Positions 17,402-24,874 of a DNA stretch of 64,000 bases are shown piece by piece (position 1 is the stretch's first letter; every line of letters begins with the position of its first letter). A program made the position numbers and the translations under genes. This DNA comes from Terrilactibacillus tamarindi (lineage in GTDB: Bacteria > Bacillota > Bacilli > Bacillales > Sporolactobacillaceae), in assembly GCF_009718825.1 (NCBI RefSeq), contig NZ_WNHB01000004.1, positions 124,001 to 188,000 of the forward strand, in the 5' to 3' direction. The notes under the pieces are model-generated. The model searched no databases. It was not told the DNA's origin and saw only the letters and a list, made by a program, of their open reading frames with translations.

Positions 17402-18718
17402 ATGGCGCTAAATACGGTTAAAATAAATAGATTTATTTGGGATCAAACATCTGAAGAATTGAAAGCTAAGATTCTTAATAGAGCAAGCTTTGATATATCG
17501 GAACAAATAAAATTAATCCAACCTGTTTGTGAAGGTGTAAGAAATAATGGAGATCAAGCCATATTAGACTATACGGAAAAGTTTGATCGAGTGAAGCTAG
17601 ATAAAGAAAAAATTGCGGTAAGTTTCGAAGAATTTAGTGAAGCAGAGCGACTATTAGATGATGAAATGAAAGAAGTGATTCAATACGCTGCACGAAACAT
17701 TCGACGATTCCATGAAGCCCAAAAACCTGAACCTATGTGGATGATGGAGATGGAAAAAGGGGTCATGGCGGGTGAAAAAGTCACACCAATATCTGATGTG
17801 GCATGCTACGTACCAGGAGGCAAAGGAAGTTTTCCTTCAGTTCTTCTTATGCTAGGTACGCCCGCAACTGTCGCTGGTGTCGAGAAAATAATTGTCATCA
17901 CGCCTCCAAATAAAGAAGGTAAGGTTGATCCAGCCATATTGTACGCGGCAAAGATTCTGGGAATTCATGACGTCTATAAGGTAGGCGGAGCTCAGTCGAT
18001 TGCAGCCGTTGCTTTCGGAACAGAAACGATACCAAAATGTTCAAAAGTCATTGGACCCGGTAGTTCTTTTGTTACGGCAGCTAAATTACATCTTAGAGAA
18101 TACATTGATTCAGGTGTTCCAGCTGGACCTAGTGAATCCATTATTCTCACCGACGAGCATGCAGATCCGAAGAAAGCGGCTCTGGATTTATTAATTGAAG
18201 CAGAACATGGTCCAGATAGTGCCGCCTTACTCGTCACACATAGCCAAGAAGTGGCAGATCAAGTTGAAGAGCAAGTCCATCTATTAATAGATTCATTGAA
18301 TAGCGAGATAAGAAAACAGTTCGTAGAAACAGTGTTAACAAATTATGGTGGAATTATTGTTACTAATAATTTACATGAATCTATAGATTTTGCCAATGAC
18401 TATGCACCAGAACATATTGAATTAATGGTCGAACAACCATTTGAATTACTAAATGAAATAAAAAATGCAGGTGAAATACTACTAGGAGATTATTCAGCAA
18501 CCTCTCTATTTAATTTCGTGGTTGGTCCCAATCACACCTTGCCAACAGGACAATATGCTAAAACGATTTCTGCCGTGTCCATTCATGACTTTTTAAAACG
18601 AAGTTCTATTGGTTATGTCACAAAAAGCGGGTTTGATACCATCAAAAATTATGCCGCTAAATTTGCTGATATTGAGGGTTTTGAAACGCACGCTAAAGCA
18701 TTAAGAGAACGGAATTAA
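17402..18718 (+). CDS. Histidinol dehydrogenase family protein (catabolic-type paralogue)
   Basis: A 438-residue HisD-family NAD-dependent alcohol/aldehyde dehydrogenase. Biosynthetic HisD oxidises histidinol to histidine in two steps using Glu-His and a zinc ion. Here the catalytic pair is present in YAPEHIEL, as are the NH of GPNHTLPT and the late E-x4-H pair in EGFETH. Two zinc ligands of HisD differ: the Gln of the QAEH motif is Glu266 (EAEHGPDS), and the Asp of the GDYASG motif aligns with Asn in LFNFVVG. Such changes are what I would expect of catabolic paralogues rather than the histidine-synthesis enzyme, and no other his biosynthesis gene is next to it. The start follows GAAAGGAAG. 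It leads an operon with an ABC importer and an SDR behind a hut-like leader, suggesting oxidation of an imported histidine-related alcohol (inference). Confidence 0.8.
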   Translation: MALNTVKINRFIWDQTSEELKAKILNRASFDISEQIKLIQPVCEGVRNNGDQAILDYTEKFDRVKLDKEKIAVSFEEFSEAERLLDDEMKEVIQYAARNIRRFHEAQKPEPMWMMEMEKGVMAGEKVTPISDVACYVPGGKGSFPSVLLMLGTPATVAGVEKIIVITPPNKEGKVDPAILYAAKILGIHDVYKVGGAQSIAAVAFGTETIPKCSKVIGPGSSFVTAAKLHLREYIDSGVPAGPSESIILTDEHADPKKAALDLLIEAEHGPDSAALLVTHSQEVADQVEEQVHLLIDSLNSEIRKQFVETVLTNYGGIIVTNNLHESIDFANDYAPEHIELMVEQPFELLNEIKNAGEILLGDYSATSLFNFVVGPNHTLPTGQYAKTISAVSIHDFLKRSSIGYVTKSGFDTIKNYAAKFADIEGFETHAKALRERN

Positions 18719-18728
18719 TTTGTTTACG

Positions 18729-18886
18729 AATAAAGTGAAACTTCCAACAGTGGGGGTTTTCTTCATCCCCCACTGATGGTTAGCTGAACCAATCGGACCT
18801 TTACGGGCAGTTGATCCCCCACCTATCTTCTTTGAATACTCAGAATTTTGAGGTGGGGGTCTTACTAACCGTTAAGGCGGGATAAA
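18729..18886 (+). repeat. Dispersed structured repeat, copy B
   Basis: About 158 bp with two hairpins. The first pairs CAGTGGGGG with CCCCCACTG; the second pairs CCCCCACCT with AGGTGGGGG. A conserved linker joins them and CCGTTAAGGCGGGATAAA forms the end. It is nearly identical to copy C (inverted, 44132-44296), with fewer than ten differences plus a short length change. It lies between the hisD paralogue and its ABC transporter, inside an apparent operon. Confidence 0.9.
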
Positions 18887-19005
18887 TAGCTTCTTTAAAA
18901 AGGCACATTTATAACTGGAAAACGACTTTTCCCTTCAAAAATGATGCTTTATTAAATGACGCTTTTATATATAAATAAAAAAAATAATGAATATGGGGGA
19001 TTAAA

Positions 19006-19977
19006 ATGAAAAAACTAATTGGATTTATTGCTGTTTTAAGTCTAGTACTAACCATGTTGGCTGGATGTAATTCTAAAGGAACTAGTTCAGGGGGAGACAC
19101 ACCGACGTATAAAATGGGTCTTTTACCTTGGACAGGCTATGCGCCGTGGTATATTGCAGAAGAAACGGGTCTTTTTAAGAAATATAAAATAAATGTTAAA
19201 TTAGTATCGTTTAAGCAAGATGCGGATCTAAATGCTGCTTTCGCTTCTGATGATATTCAGTTAGCTAATATTGCTTCTCATACGGCATTAAGAATGGTTG
19301 GACAAAATGGATTAGATATTAAATCAATTGTATTTTTGGATGAGTCAACGAAGGCTGACGCAATGATTACTTCTGGAAAGTATCAATCATTTGCAGATTT
19401 AAAAGGAAAGAAAGTTGCTTATGAAGAAGGAACGACATCAGATCTCCTCTTTAAACAAGCATTAAAAGACAACAACCTAACTTCAAAAGACTTCCAAGTC
19501 GTCTTATCTTCTGCCGCAGATGCAGGAATTGCCCTTGCTTCAAACAAAGTTGATGCAGCGGTAACTTATGAGCCATACATCAGTGAAATAAAAAATAAAA
19601 ACAAAGATGTTCATGCGGTCTATTCTGGTTCAGATGCTCCGGGTTTAATAAGTGATATGACCGTAGCCAAAAGCTCTTTCTTAAAAGAAAATCCTAAATT
19701 ACAAGATAAACTAGAAAAAGTCTGGCAAGAAGCGTTAGATTATTGGAAGAAAAACCCTGATAAAGGAAATGAAATTGTCGCCAAGGGCACAGGAAGCGCC
19801 GTTGAAGATTTACCGCCAATTTTGGAAGGAATTAAATTTTTTAGTATTGACGAACAACAACAACTTATGGATTCAGGCGATCTAACGAAAAATATTGAGA
19901 AAATTAAAGGAATTCTTTCCTCACAAGAAAAATTCAAACATGATGTTAACGTGCAAAATATTCTTGCAATAAAGTAG
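19006..19977 (+). CDS. ABC transporter substrate-binding lipoprotein (NitT/TauT/SsuA type)
   Basis: A 323-residue secreted lipoprotein. The signal peptide ends in the lipobox LAGC, with lipidated Cys near residue 22, followed by a Ser/Gly-rich linker. The mature domain begins YKMGLLPWTGYAPWYIAEE, the typical opening of nitrate/sulfonate/taurine or thiamine-pyrimidine binding proteins (NMT1/SsuA fold). It would deliver its ligand to the permease and ATPase encoded immediately downstream. The ligand is not evident; position behind a hut-like attenuator and a HisD paralogue suggests an imidazole-containing compound, which is inference. The start follows GGGGGA. A second such lipoprotein is at 31095-32105. 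Confidence 0.85.
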   Translation: MKKLIGFIAVLSLVLTMLAGCNSKGTSSGGDTPTYKMGLLPWTGYAPWYIAEETGLFKKYKINVKLVSFKQDADLNAAFASDDIQLANIASHTALRMVGQNGLDIKSIVFLDESTKADAMITSGKYQSFADLKGKKVAYEEGTTSDLLFKQALKDNNLTSKDFQVVLSSAADAGIALASNKVDAAVTYEPYISEIKNKNKDVHAVYSGSDAPGLISDMTVAKSSFLKENPKLQDKLEKVWQEALDYWKKNPDKGNEIVAKGTGSAVEDLPPILEGIKFFSIDEQQQLMDSGDLTKNIEKIKGILSSQEKFKHDVNVQNILAIK

Positions 19978-20030
19978 AACTTGGTTTGTTAGAATTTAAC
20001 ATCGTCTAAAGTCTAAAAATGGAGGCTATC

Positions 20031-20795
20031 ATGGGTAAATTAAGATTAATTTCGGCTTCTGGCATTTTACTTGTGTTGGCGGCCTGGGCACTTGTGACTT
20101 ATACCGGTCTCGTGGATGCTTTGTTTTTGCCTACGCCAACGCAAGTTTTACTAGAAGCCAAAAAGCAACTAGATGATGGGACCCTGTTCCTAGATATAGA
20201 GATGAGCTTTTATCGGATATTAATGGGCTTTGTTCTCTCAACCATTTTTGCCCTACCTATTGGTGTTTTAATGGGGACCTCTAAATACTGGAATGCTTTT
20301 TGGGAGCCATTGGTTGGATTCATCCGTTATATGCCAGCTGTGGCCTTTATTCCACTCTCGATTCTATGGTTTGGAACATCGGATCTGCAAAAATTTTTTA
20401 TCATATTCATAGGTGTCTTTTTTCAAGCCGTTATTATGATTGCAGATAATTGTAAAACGGTCAAAAAATCGGTTGTAGAAGTTGGATTGACATTAGGGCT
20501 TAATAAATTTGAAATTATTAAAGATATTATATTCCGTGCTGCACTGCCTAGTATTTGGGATACATTAAGAACCATTTGGGGATGGGCGTGGACGTATCTG
20601 GTCGTTGCAGAGCTAGTGGCTGCTTCGTCAGGACTCGGTTTTCGTATTATGCAGGCGCAAAGATACTTATCAACTGAAACAATCATATTAGGCATTCTTG
20701 TGATCGGAATTCTTGGGCTAGTGACAGATTTACTGTTTAGTTATCTAGCAAAAATCATGTTTCCTTGGAGAGAAAGAGAAAAGATTAGCAACTAG
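20031..20795 (+). CDS. ABC transporter permease (NitT/TauT type)
   Basis: A 254-residue inner-membrane permease with about six helices, from residue 8 (SGILLVLAAWALVTY) to the C-terminal ILGILVIGILGLVTDLLF. The ATPase-contact (EAA) loop is visible as VEVGLTLGLNKFEIIKDIIFRAALPSI. The start at 20031 follows GGAGG at 20022-20026; the earlier in-frame ATG at 20019 overlaps that site. It lies between the binding protein and ATPase genes in one operon, with 30 bp to the ATPase gene. Its closest relatives in this window are the permease at 32226-33092. Confidence 0.88.
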   Translation: MGKLRLISASGILLVLAAWALVTYTGLVDALFLPTPTQVLLEAKKQLDDGTLFLDIEMSFYRILMGFVLSTIFALPIGVLMGTSKYWNAFWEPLVGFIRYMPAVAFIPLSILWFGTSDLQKFFIIFIGVFFQAVIMIADNCKTVKKSVVEVGLTLGLNKFEIIKDIIFRAALPSIWDTLRTIWGWAWTYLVVAELVAASSGLGFRIMQAQRYLSTETIILGILVIGILGLVTDLLFSYLAKIMFPWREREKISN

Positions 20796-20825
20796 TTAAA
20801 GAGAGGGAATCAATAGGAGGTTGTT

Positions 20826-21602
20826 ATGGCAGTAAGTGAATTAGTGGCTCAGAATGTTGTTAAAGAATTTAGAGATAAGAAAAAAACATTTTTGGCATTA
20901 GATCAAATCGATCTTACCGTCGGAGAACATGAATTTGTTTCTTTACTAGGTCCATCTGGCTGCGGTAAATCAACCTTACTTCGTTTAGTGGCTGGATTGG
21001 ATAAAGTAAGTGAAGGAAAAATCTTACTAAGAGATAAAGAAATCTCTAAACCGGGCAGAGATCGGGGAGTGGTTTTCCAACAGTATAGTCTTCTCCCTTG
21101 GATGCACGCATGGGAAAATGTAGCCTTTGCTTTGAAAAAAGACAGAACAAAAACAAAACAAAAGAAAAAAGAATTAGCCTACCATTTTCTTGAGTTAGTA
21201 GGGTTAAAGGGATTTGAAGATGTTTATCCTTCTCAAATGTCGGGCGGTATGCAGCAAAGAGTCGCCATTGCTCGGGCATTAGTATATAAACCAAACCTAT
21301 TATTAATGGATGAGCCATTTGGAGCATTAGATGCTCAAACAAGAAAAGAAATGCAAGATTTAGTACTTAAAGTATTCACAGAAGCGCGTTCAAGTGTTTT
21401 GTTTGTGACACACGACGTCGATGAAGCGATCTACCTTTCAGATCGGGTGTATGTGATGTCGGCAAAACCTGGCCGAATGGCAAAAGAAATAAACATTGAA
21501 TTGCCAAAACCGAGGGATTGGAACGTTCAGCTTTCAGAGAATTTTTTAAAGTATAAACGAGAAATATTGGTCGAGTTGCAGAATCAGAAGAAATTAAAAT
21601 AG
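20826..21602 (+). CDS. ABC transporter ATP-binding protein (NitT/TauT type)
   Basis: A 258-residue ABC ATPase. The Walker A is GPSGCGKST, the Q-loop is VVFQQYSLLPW, the signature MSGGMQQR and Walker B LLLMDEPFGALD, with the switch His in VTHDVDEA. The C-terminal PKPRDWN segment is typical of SsuB/TauB/nitrate-type ATPases. The start follows AGGAGG by seven bases. It energises import with the permease and lipoprotein encoded upstream. The stop codon is followed 27 bp later by the SDR start, in the same frame. Confidence 0.92.
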   Translation: MAVSELVAQNVVKEFRDKKKTFLALDQIDLTVGEHEFVSLLGPSGCGKSTLLRLVAGLDKVSEGKILLRDKEISKPGRDRGVVFQQYSLLPWMHAWENVAFALKKDRTKTKQKKKELAYHFLELVGLKGFEDVYPSQMSGGMQQRVAIARALVYKPNLLLMDEPFGALDAQTRKEMQDLVLKVFTEARSSVLFVTHDVDEAIYLSDRVYVMSAKPGRMAKEINIELPKPRDWNVQLSENFLKYKREILVELQNQKKLK

Positions 21603-21629
21603 TGGATTAGAAGGAAGGGGGCGAGAAGG

Positions 21630-22397
21630 ATAAAGATCGATGATTTATTTCACCTCAAAGGCAAAATAGCGGTTATTACTGGAGCAGGGAAAGGGTTGGG
21701 CCGTGGGTATGCAGAAGCTCTTGCAAGCGCCGGATGCACCTGCGTTTGTATTGGTCGGAATAAAGAAGCTTTAGATGAAACGGTCGCCTTAATTCATAAG
21801 GAGAGTCCCGAGTCCATGGCTTTATCATTAGATATTAGTGATGTTAATAATATAGAGACACCGATAGAAAAGATTATTTCCTTATTTGGCCGAATTGATA
21901 TTTTGATAAATAATGCGGGAACAGAAATTGCTAAAGATTTTATTGATGTAACACCTGATGAGTATGATGCCATTATGTCCGTTAATATGAAAGGGGCTTA
22001 TTTTTTATCACAAGCAGTAGCCAAGCAGATGATTCTTCAAAAACAAGGAAAAATTATTAATATAGCCTCATTAGGCAGCTATATTGGACTTGCTGGTTCT
22101 ACCGTTTACTGTGCTTCTAAAGGTGCTGTTTTACAATTTACGAAAACCTTATCCATTGAGCTCAGTCAGTACAACATTCAAGTTAATGCGATTGCACCTG
22201 GATATTTCTTAACCGATATGACTAAACCTTTCTTTGAGGATGAAGAACATAGAAGGTGGATCGAAAATCGAATTCCTATCGGGAGGGTCGGGACTTCTAA
22301 AGATTTAGCAGGCACGGTCATCTTTTTAGCGAGCTCAGTATCTGATTATATTACAGGACAAACCATTATTGTTGATGGAGGCTGGCTTGCAAGTTAG
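21630..22397 (+). CDS. Short-chain dehydrogenase/reductase with an apparent ATA start
   Basis: A 255-residue classical SDR (NAD(P)-dependent, cytosolic). Motifs: TGAGKGLG near residues 18-25, NNAG, a catalytic Ser in ASLGSYIG, YCASK as Y-x3-K, and NAIAPGYFLTDM. The first in-frame ATG/GTG/TTG is a TTG inside the TGAGKGLG motif (21696), which cannot be the real start. Reading from ATA at 21630 gives a normal N-terminus (x-KIDDLFHLKGKIAVITG), and AGGAAGGGGG lies eight bases before it. Either ATA is used as a rare start or a former ATG mutated and expression is reduced. It ends the hisD-paralogue/ABC operon and may act on the aldehyde, ketone or alcohol handled there. Confidence 0.8.
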   Translation: MKIDDLFHLKGKIAVITGAGKGLGRGYAEALASAGCTCVCIGRNKEALDETVALIHKESPESMALSLDISDVNNIETPIEKIISLFGRIDILINNAGTEIAKDFIDVTPDEYDAIMSVNMKGAYFLSQAVAKQMILQKQGKIINIASLGSYIGLAGSTVYCASKGAVLQFTKTLSIELSQYNIQVNAIAPGYFLTDMTKPFFEDEEHRRWIENRIPIGRVGTSKDLAGTVIFLASSVSDYITGQTIIVDGGWLAS

Positions 22398-22514
22398 TTA
22401 TAAGTCATACGAATTTTTAATTAAAGTATGGGTAATTGAACATGATGTCATGCCTATATTCGTCCGGATCTTTCAAAAAGTTTAAATGCTTTCTAACTCA
22501 TAGATAAAAAACTT

Positions 22515-22531
22515 TGTTAGATTTTCTGACA
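22515..22531 (+). promoter_or_regulatory. TnrA/GlnR-type box of the hut operon
   Basis: TGTTAGATTTTCTGACA matches the TnrA consensus TGTNANAWWWTMTNACA at every position. It ends 6 bp before the -35 box and is centred near -50. A CodY-like sequence (12 of 15 positions, 22520-22534) overlaps it. Confidence 0.8.
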
Positions 22532-22537
22532 ATAGAA

Positions 22538-22566
22538 TTGAAAATATCAAAAATATGAAATATTAT
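22538..22566 (+). promoter_or_regulatory. Promoter of the hut operon
   Basis: TTGAAA-N17-TATTAT, the same hexamers and spacing as the hisD-paralogue promoter, with a similar AT-rich spacer. Confidence 0.7.
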
Positions 22567-22650
22567 ATAAATAATATGTAACCCACTCATACTTAAACTT
22601 TCAAATAACAGAACATCTAATAGATGCAGCCAATGAGAGGGGTTAAGATT

Positions 22651-23100
22651 ATGTCAGAGTCACAATTTACTATGGGTCAATTAACGTCATTATGTACATT
22701 GTTGCATAATCACAAGTGGAAGCATGTTATTGAAGCTGAAATGAAAGAACGTGGTTACAAGTATACGATTGGAAAAGTCGGAGCCATGGACTTATCGAAA
22801 ATTGTAGCTGCAGTTGAGACGAGTGCTAAGGCGAAACATGTCATAGATGCGAATTCCTATCGTGAAATTCATGCTCTTTACCATGCTATTATAGAAGCCA
22901 TTCAAGGTGTAGGAAGAGGGACTGTACAATTTGGTGAAATACTCCGAACGGTAGGCTTAACATTTTGTATTGTTAGAGGAGAAGTTGAGTACGCTCATAA
23001 CAAAGATGAATGGATATGTGTTTGTCTAAGTGGGACGATAGGCGCCCCAAGGAAAGGTTATGAGCATGATGTATTAGGATTTGGATTTAACCACATTTAG
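22651..23100 (+). CDS. hutP: Hut operon antiterminator HutP
   Basis: A 149-residue RNA-binding antiterminator, the same length as Bacillus HutP. HutP hexamers bind L-histidine and Mg, then bind NAG-rich leader RNA and stop a terminator forming before hutH. The metal- and histidine-site residues are visible as two His in EIHALYHAI and one in YEHDVLGFGFNHI. The C-terminal SGTIGAPRKGYEHDVLG is highly typical. The start follows GAGGGG; an upstream in-frame ATG overlaps the leader. It is the first gene of the operon, and the terminator it should control lies in the 156-bp gap to hutH. Confidence 0.95.
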   Translation: MSESQFTMGQLTSLCTLLHNHKWKHVIEAEMKERGYKYTIGKVGAMDLSKIVAAVETSAKAKHVIDANSYREIHALYHAIIEAIQGVGRGTVQFGEILRTVGLTFCIVRGEVEYAHNKDEWICVCLSGTIGAPRKGYEHDVLGFGFNHI

Positions 23101-23186
23101 GAATTTTAGTGCAAGACCTAGTGAATCAAAAAACTATAAAATATTTAGGAATATTGAATAACCCAAAGTCATATAGTGATTATTTA

Positions 23187-23225
23187 GGGGGTTATACCAA
23201 GTATATTTGGTATGGCCTCCTTTTT
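23187..23225 (+). terminator. HutP-responsive terminator between hutP and hutH
   Basis: GGGGGTTATACCAA pairs with TTGGTATGGCCTCC (wobble pairs included) around a 6-base loop, followed by TTTTT. Its position between hutP and hutH is the same as in Bacillus subtilis. TAG/AAG triplets occur upstream (for example near 23107-23123 and 23175), but I could not fit them to the strict 7-base spacing known for HutP, so the exact binding site is open. Confidence 0.85.
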
Positions 23226-23256
23226 GTTATTTAAAAAAATGTCTGGAGTGAAGGAA

Positions 23257-24771
23257 ATGACAGTGTACTTAGATGGAGGACACTTAACCTTAGATCAAAT
23301 CAAAAGCGTATTAGATGGAAAAGAAGACGTTAAAATCCATGAAGATGCATGGGCAAAGATTAACCGAAGCAGACAAACGATCGAGTCCGTTATTTCAAGA
23401 GGAGATGTTGTCTACGGCGTCAATACAGGCTTTGGCAAGATGAGTGATACCCTCATTTCACATAAGGACATCGGACAATTGCAGGTCAATTTAATTCGCA
23501 GTCACGCTTGTGGTGTCGGTGAACCGCTATCTGAAAGAGTTAGTCGCGGGATGCTTCTTTTACGTGCCAATGCGTTGGCAAAAGGGTTTTCAGGCGTGAC
23601 AAACGAAACTCTTCAAATTCTAATCGATTGTATTAATCATGGCATACATCCTGTTATTCCGAGTCAAGGATCGCTTGGCGCAAGCGGAGACCTAGCTCCA
23701 TTATCTCATTTAGCATTGGTTCTGATCGGCGAGGGAGAAGCCATTTATAAAGGCGAAAAAATGTCCGGCAAAGAGGCGCTGTTTAAGTGCGGACTCGCCC
23801 CGATCACCTTACAGGCAAAAGAAGGTTTAGCCTTAATTAATGGAACACAAGCAATGACCGCGATTGGCGTTGTAAGTTATCTCGAAGCAAGAGATTTGGC
23901 AATGTTTGCGGACAGTGTCGCTGCTCTAACACTTGAGTCGCTGAGAGGAATTACAGACCCATTTTTCCCAGAGTCTCACCAAGTTCGCCCTTACCCCGAG
24001 CAACAAGAGGTGGCGAGTCGCATTCTTGGTTTTGTTGATGATAGCCATTTAACAACACGGCAAGGAGATATTCGTGTACAGGATGCTTATTCACTTAGAT
24101 GTATACCTCAAGTCCATGGCGCTATTCACCGAGTTCTAAACTATGTAAAAGACACCCTTGCGATTGAAATTAATGCGGCAACGGATAATCCTTTAGTCTT
24201 TTCAGATAGCGGCCATGTCATATCAGGAGGGAATTTCCATGGTCAACCGGTAGCCTTTGCTATGGATTTTCTTGGAATTGCGCTTTCTGAGACTGCTAGT
24301 ATAGCTGAACGAAGAGTGGAACGTTTGGTGAATCCACAATTAAATGATTTTCCCCCTTTCTTAAGTGCAGATCCAGGATTGGAATCGGGCTTGATGATTA
24401 CCCAATATGTGGCTGCATCACTTGTTTCAGAAAATAAGACATTAGCGCATCCTTCTAGCGTCGATTCGATTCCGTCTTCGGCGAATCAAGAAGATCACGT
24501 TAGCATGGGGACAACTGCAGCCAGGCATGCCCATCTTATAATTCAAAATACGAGACGAGTGGTGGCGATTGAAGCCCTTTGTGCAGCGCAAGCAGCAGAT
24601 TACAGAGGTCCAGAAAAACTCGCCTCCTATACAAAAGCCATTTACGATTTTATAAGATCAAAAGCCCCAACAATCACGAAGGATCGCATTTTTTCTCTGG
24701 ATATTCAAAAAATTGAAAAAGGAATTTTGGCTGAAGAGTGGAAAGTTTATATTAACGAAGGTGTGTCATGA
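23257..24771 (+). CDS. hutH: Histidine ammonia-lyase
   Basis: A 504-residue histidine ammonia-lyase that converts L-histidine to urocanate and ammonia, the first step of the hut pathway. The self-forming MIO cofactor comes from Ala142-Ser143-Gly144 in [14 protein letters not shown], as in the family. The N-terminal YGVNTGFG with its catalytic Tyr and the C-terminal QEDHVSMG are also present. The ATG at 23257 is preceded by GGAG and AAGGA; an in-frame ATG 15 codons upstream lies in the terminator tail and is unlikely. Expression depends on read-through of the terminator just before it. Confidence 0.97.
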   Translation: MTVYLDGGHLTLDQIKSVLDGKEDVKIHEDAWAKINRSRQTIESVISRGDVVYGVNTGFGKMSDTLISHKDIGQLQVNLIRSHACGVGEPLSERVSRGMLLLRANALAKGFSGVTNETLQILIDCINHGIHPVIPSQGSLGASGDLAPLSHLALVLIGEGEAIYKGEKMSGKEALFKCGLAPITLQAKEGLALINGTQAMTAIGVVSYLEARDLAMFADSVAALTLESLRGITDPFFPESHQVRPYPEQQEVASRILGFVDDSHLTTRQGDIRVQDAYSLRCIPQVHGAIHRVLNYVKDTLAIEINAATDNPLVFSDSGHVISGGNFHGQPVAFAMDFLGIALSETASIAERRVERLVNPQLNDFPPFLSADPGLESGLMITQYVAASLVSENKTLAHPSSVDSIPSSANQEDHVSMGTTAARHAHLIIQNTRRVVAIEALCAAQAADYRGPEKLASYTKAIYDFIRSKAPTITKDRIFSLDIQKIEKGILAEEWKVYINEGVS

Positions 24772-24874
24772 GAAAGCCCCCTCATAATTAAACCAAGACA
24801 TCAATTTTATTATTTTAGAAAAATAGGGTTCAGGTAAGCAAATATCTAAATTCAAAATAAAGGAGTTTATTTAC

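Noticed and set aside
18729-18886. Repeat copy B as a plain intrinsic terminator between hisD paralogue and the ABC genes
   Set aside because: Neither hairpin is followed by a T run, and the same element occurs in other contexts and orientations.
23101-23186. Exact HutP binding triplets in the hut leader
   Set aside because: TAG/AAG triplets exist, but their spacing is 6 or 11 rather than the 7-base period known from Bacillus subtilis, so no precise site is claimed.
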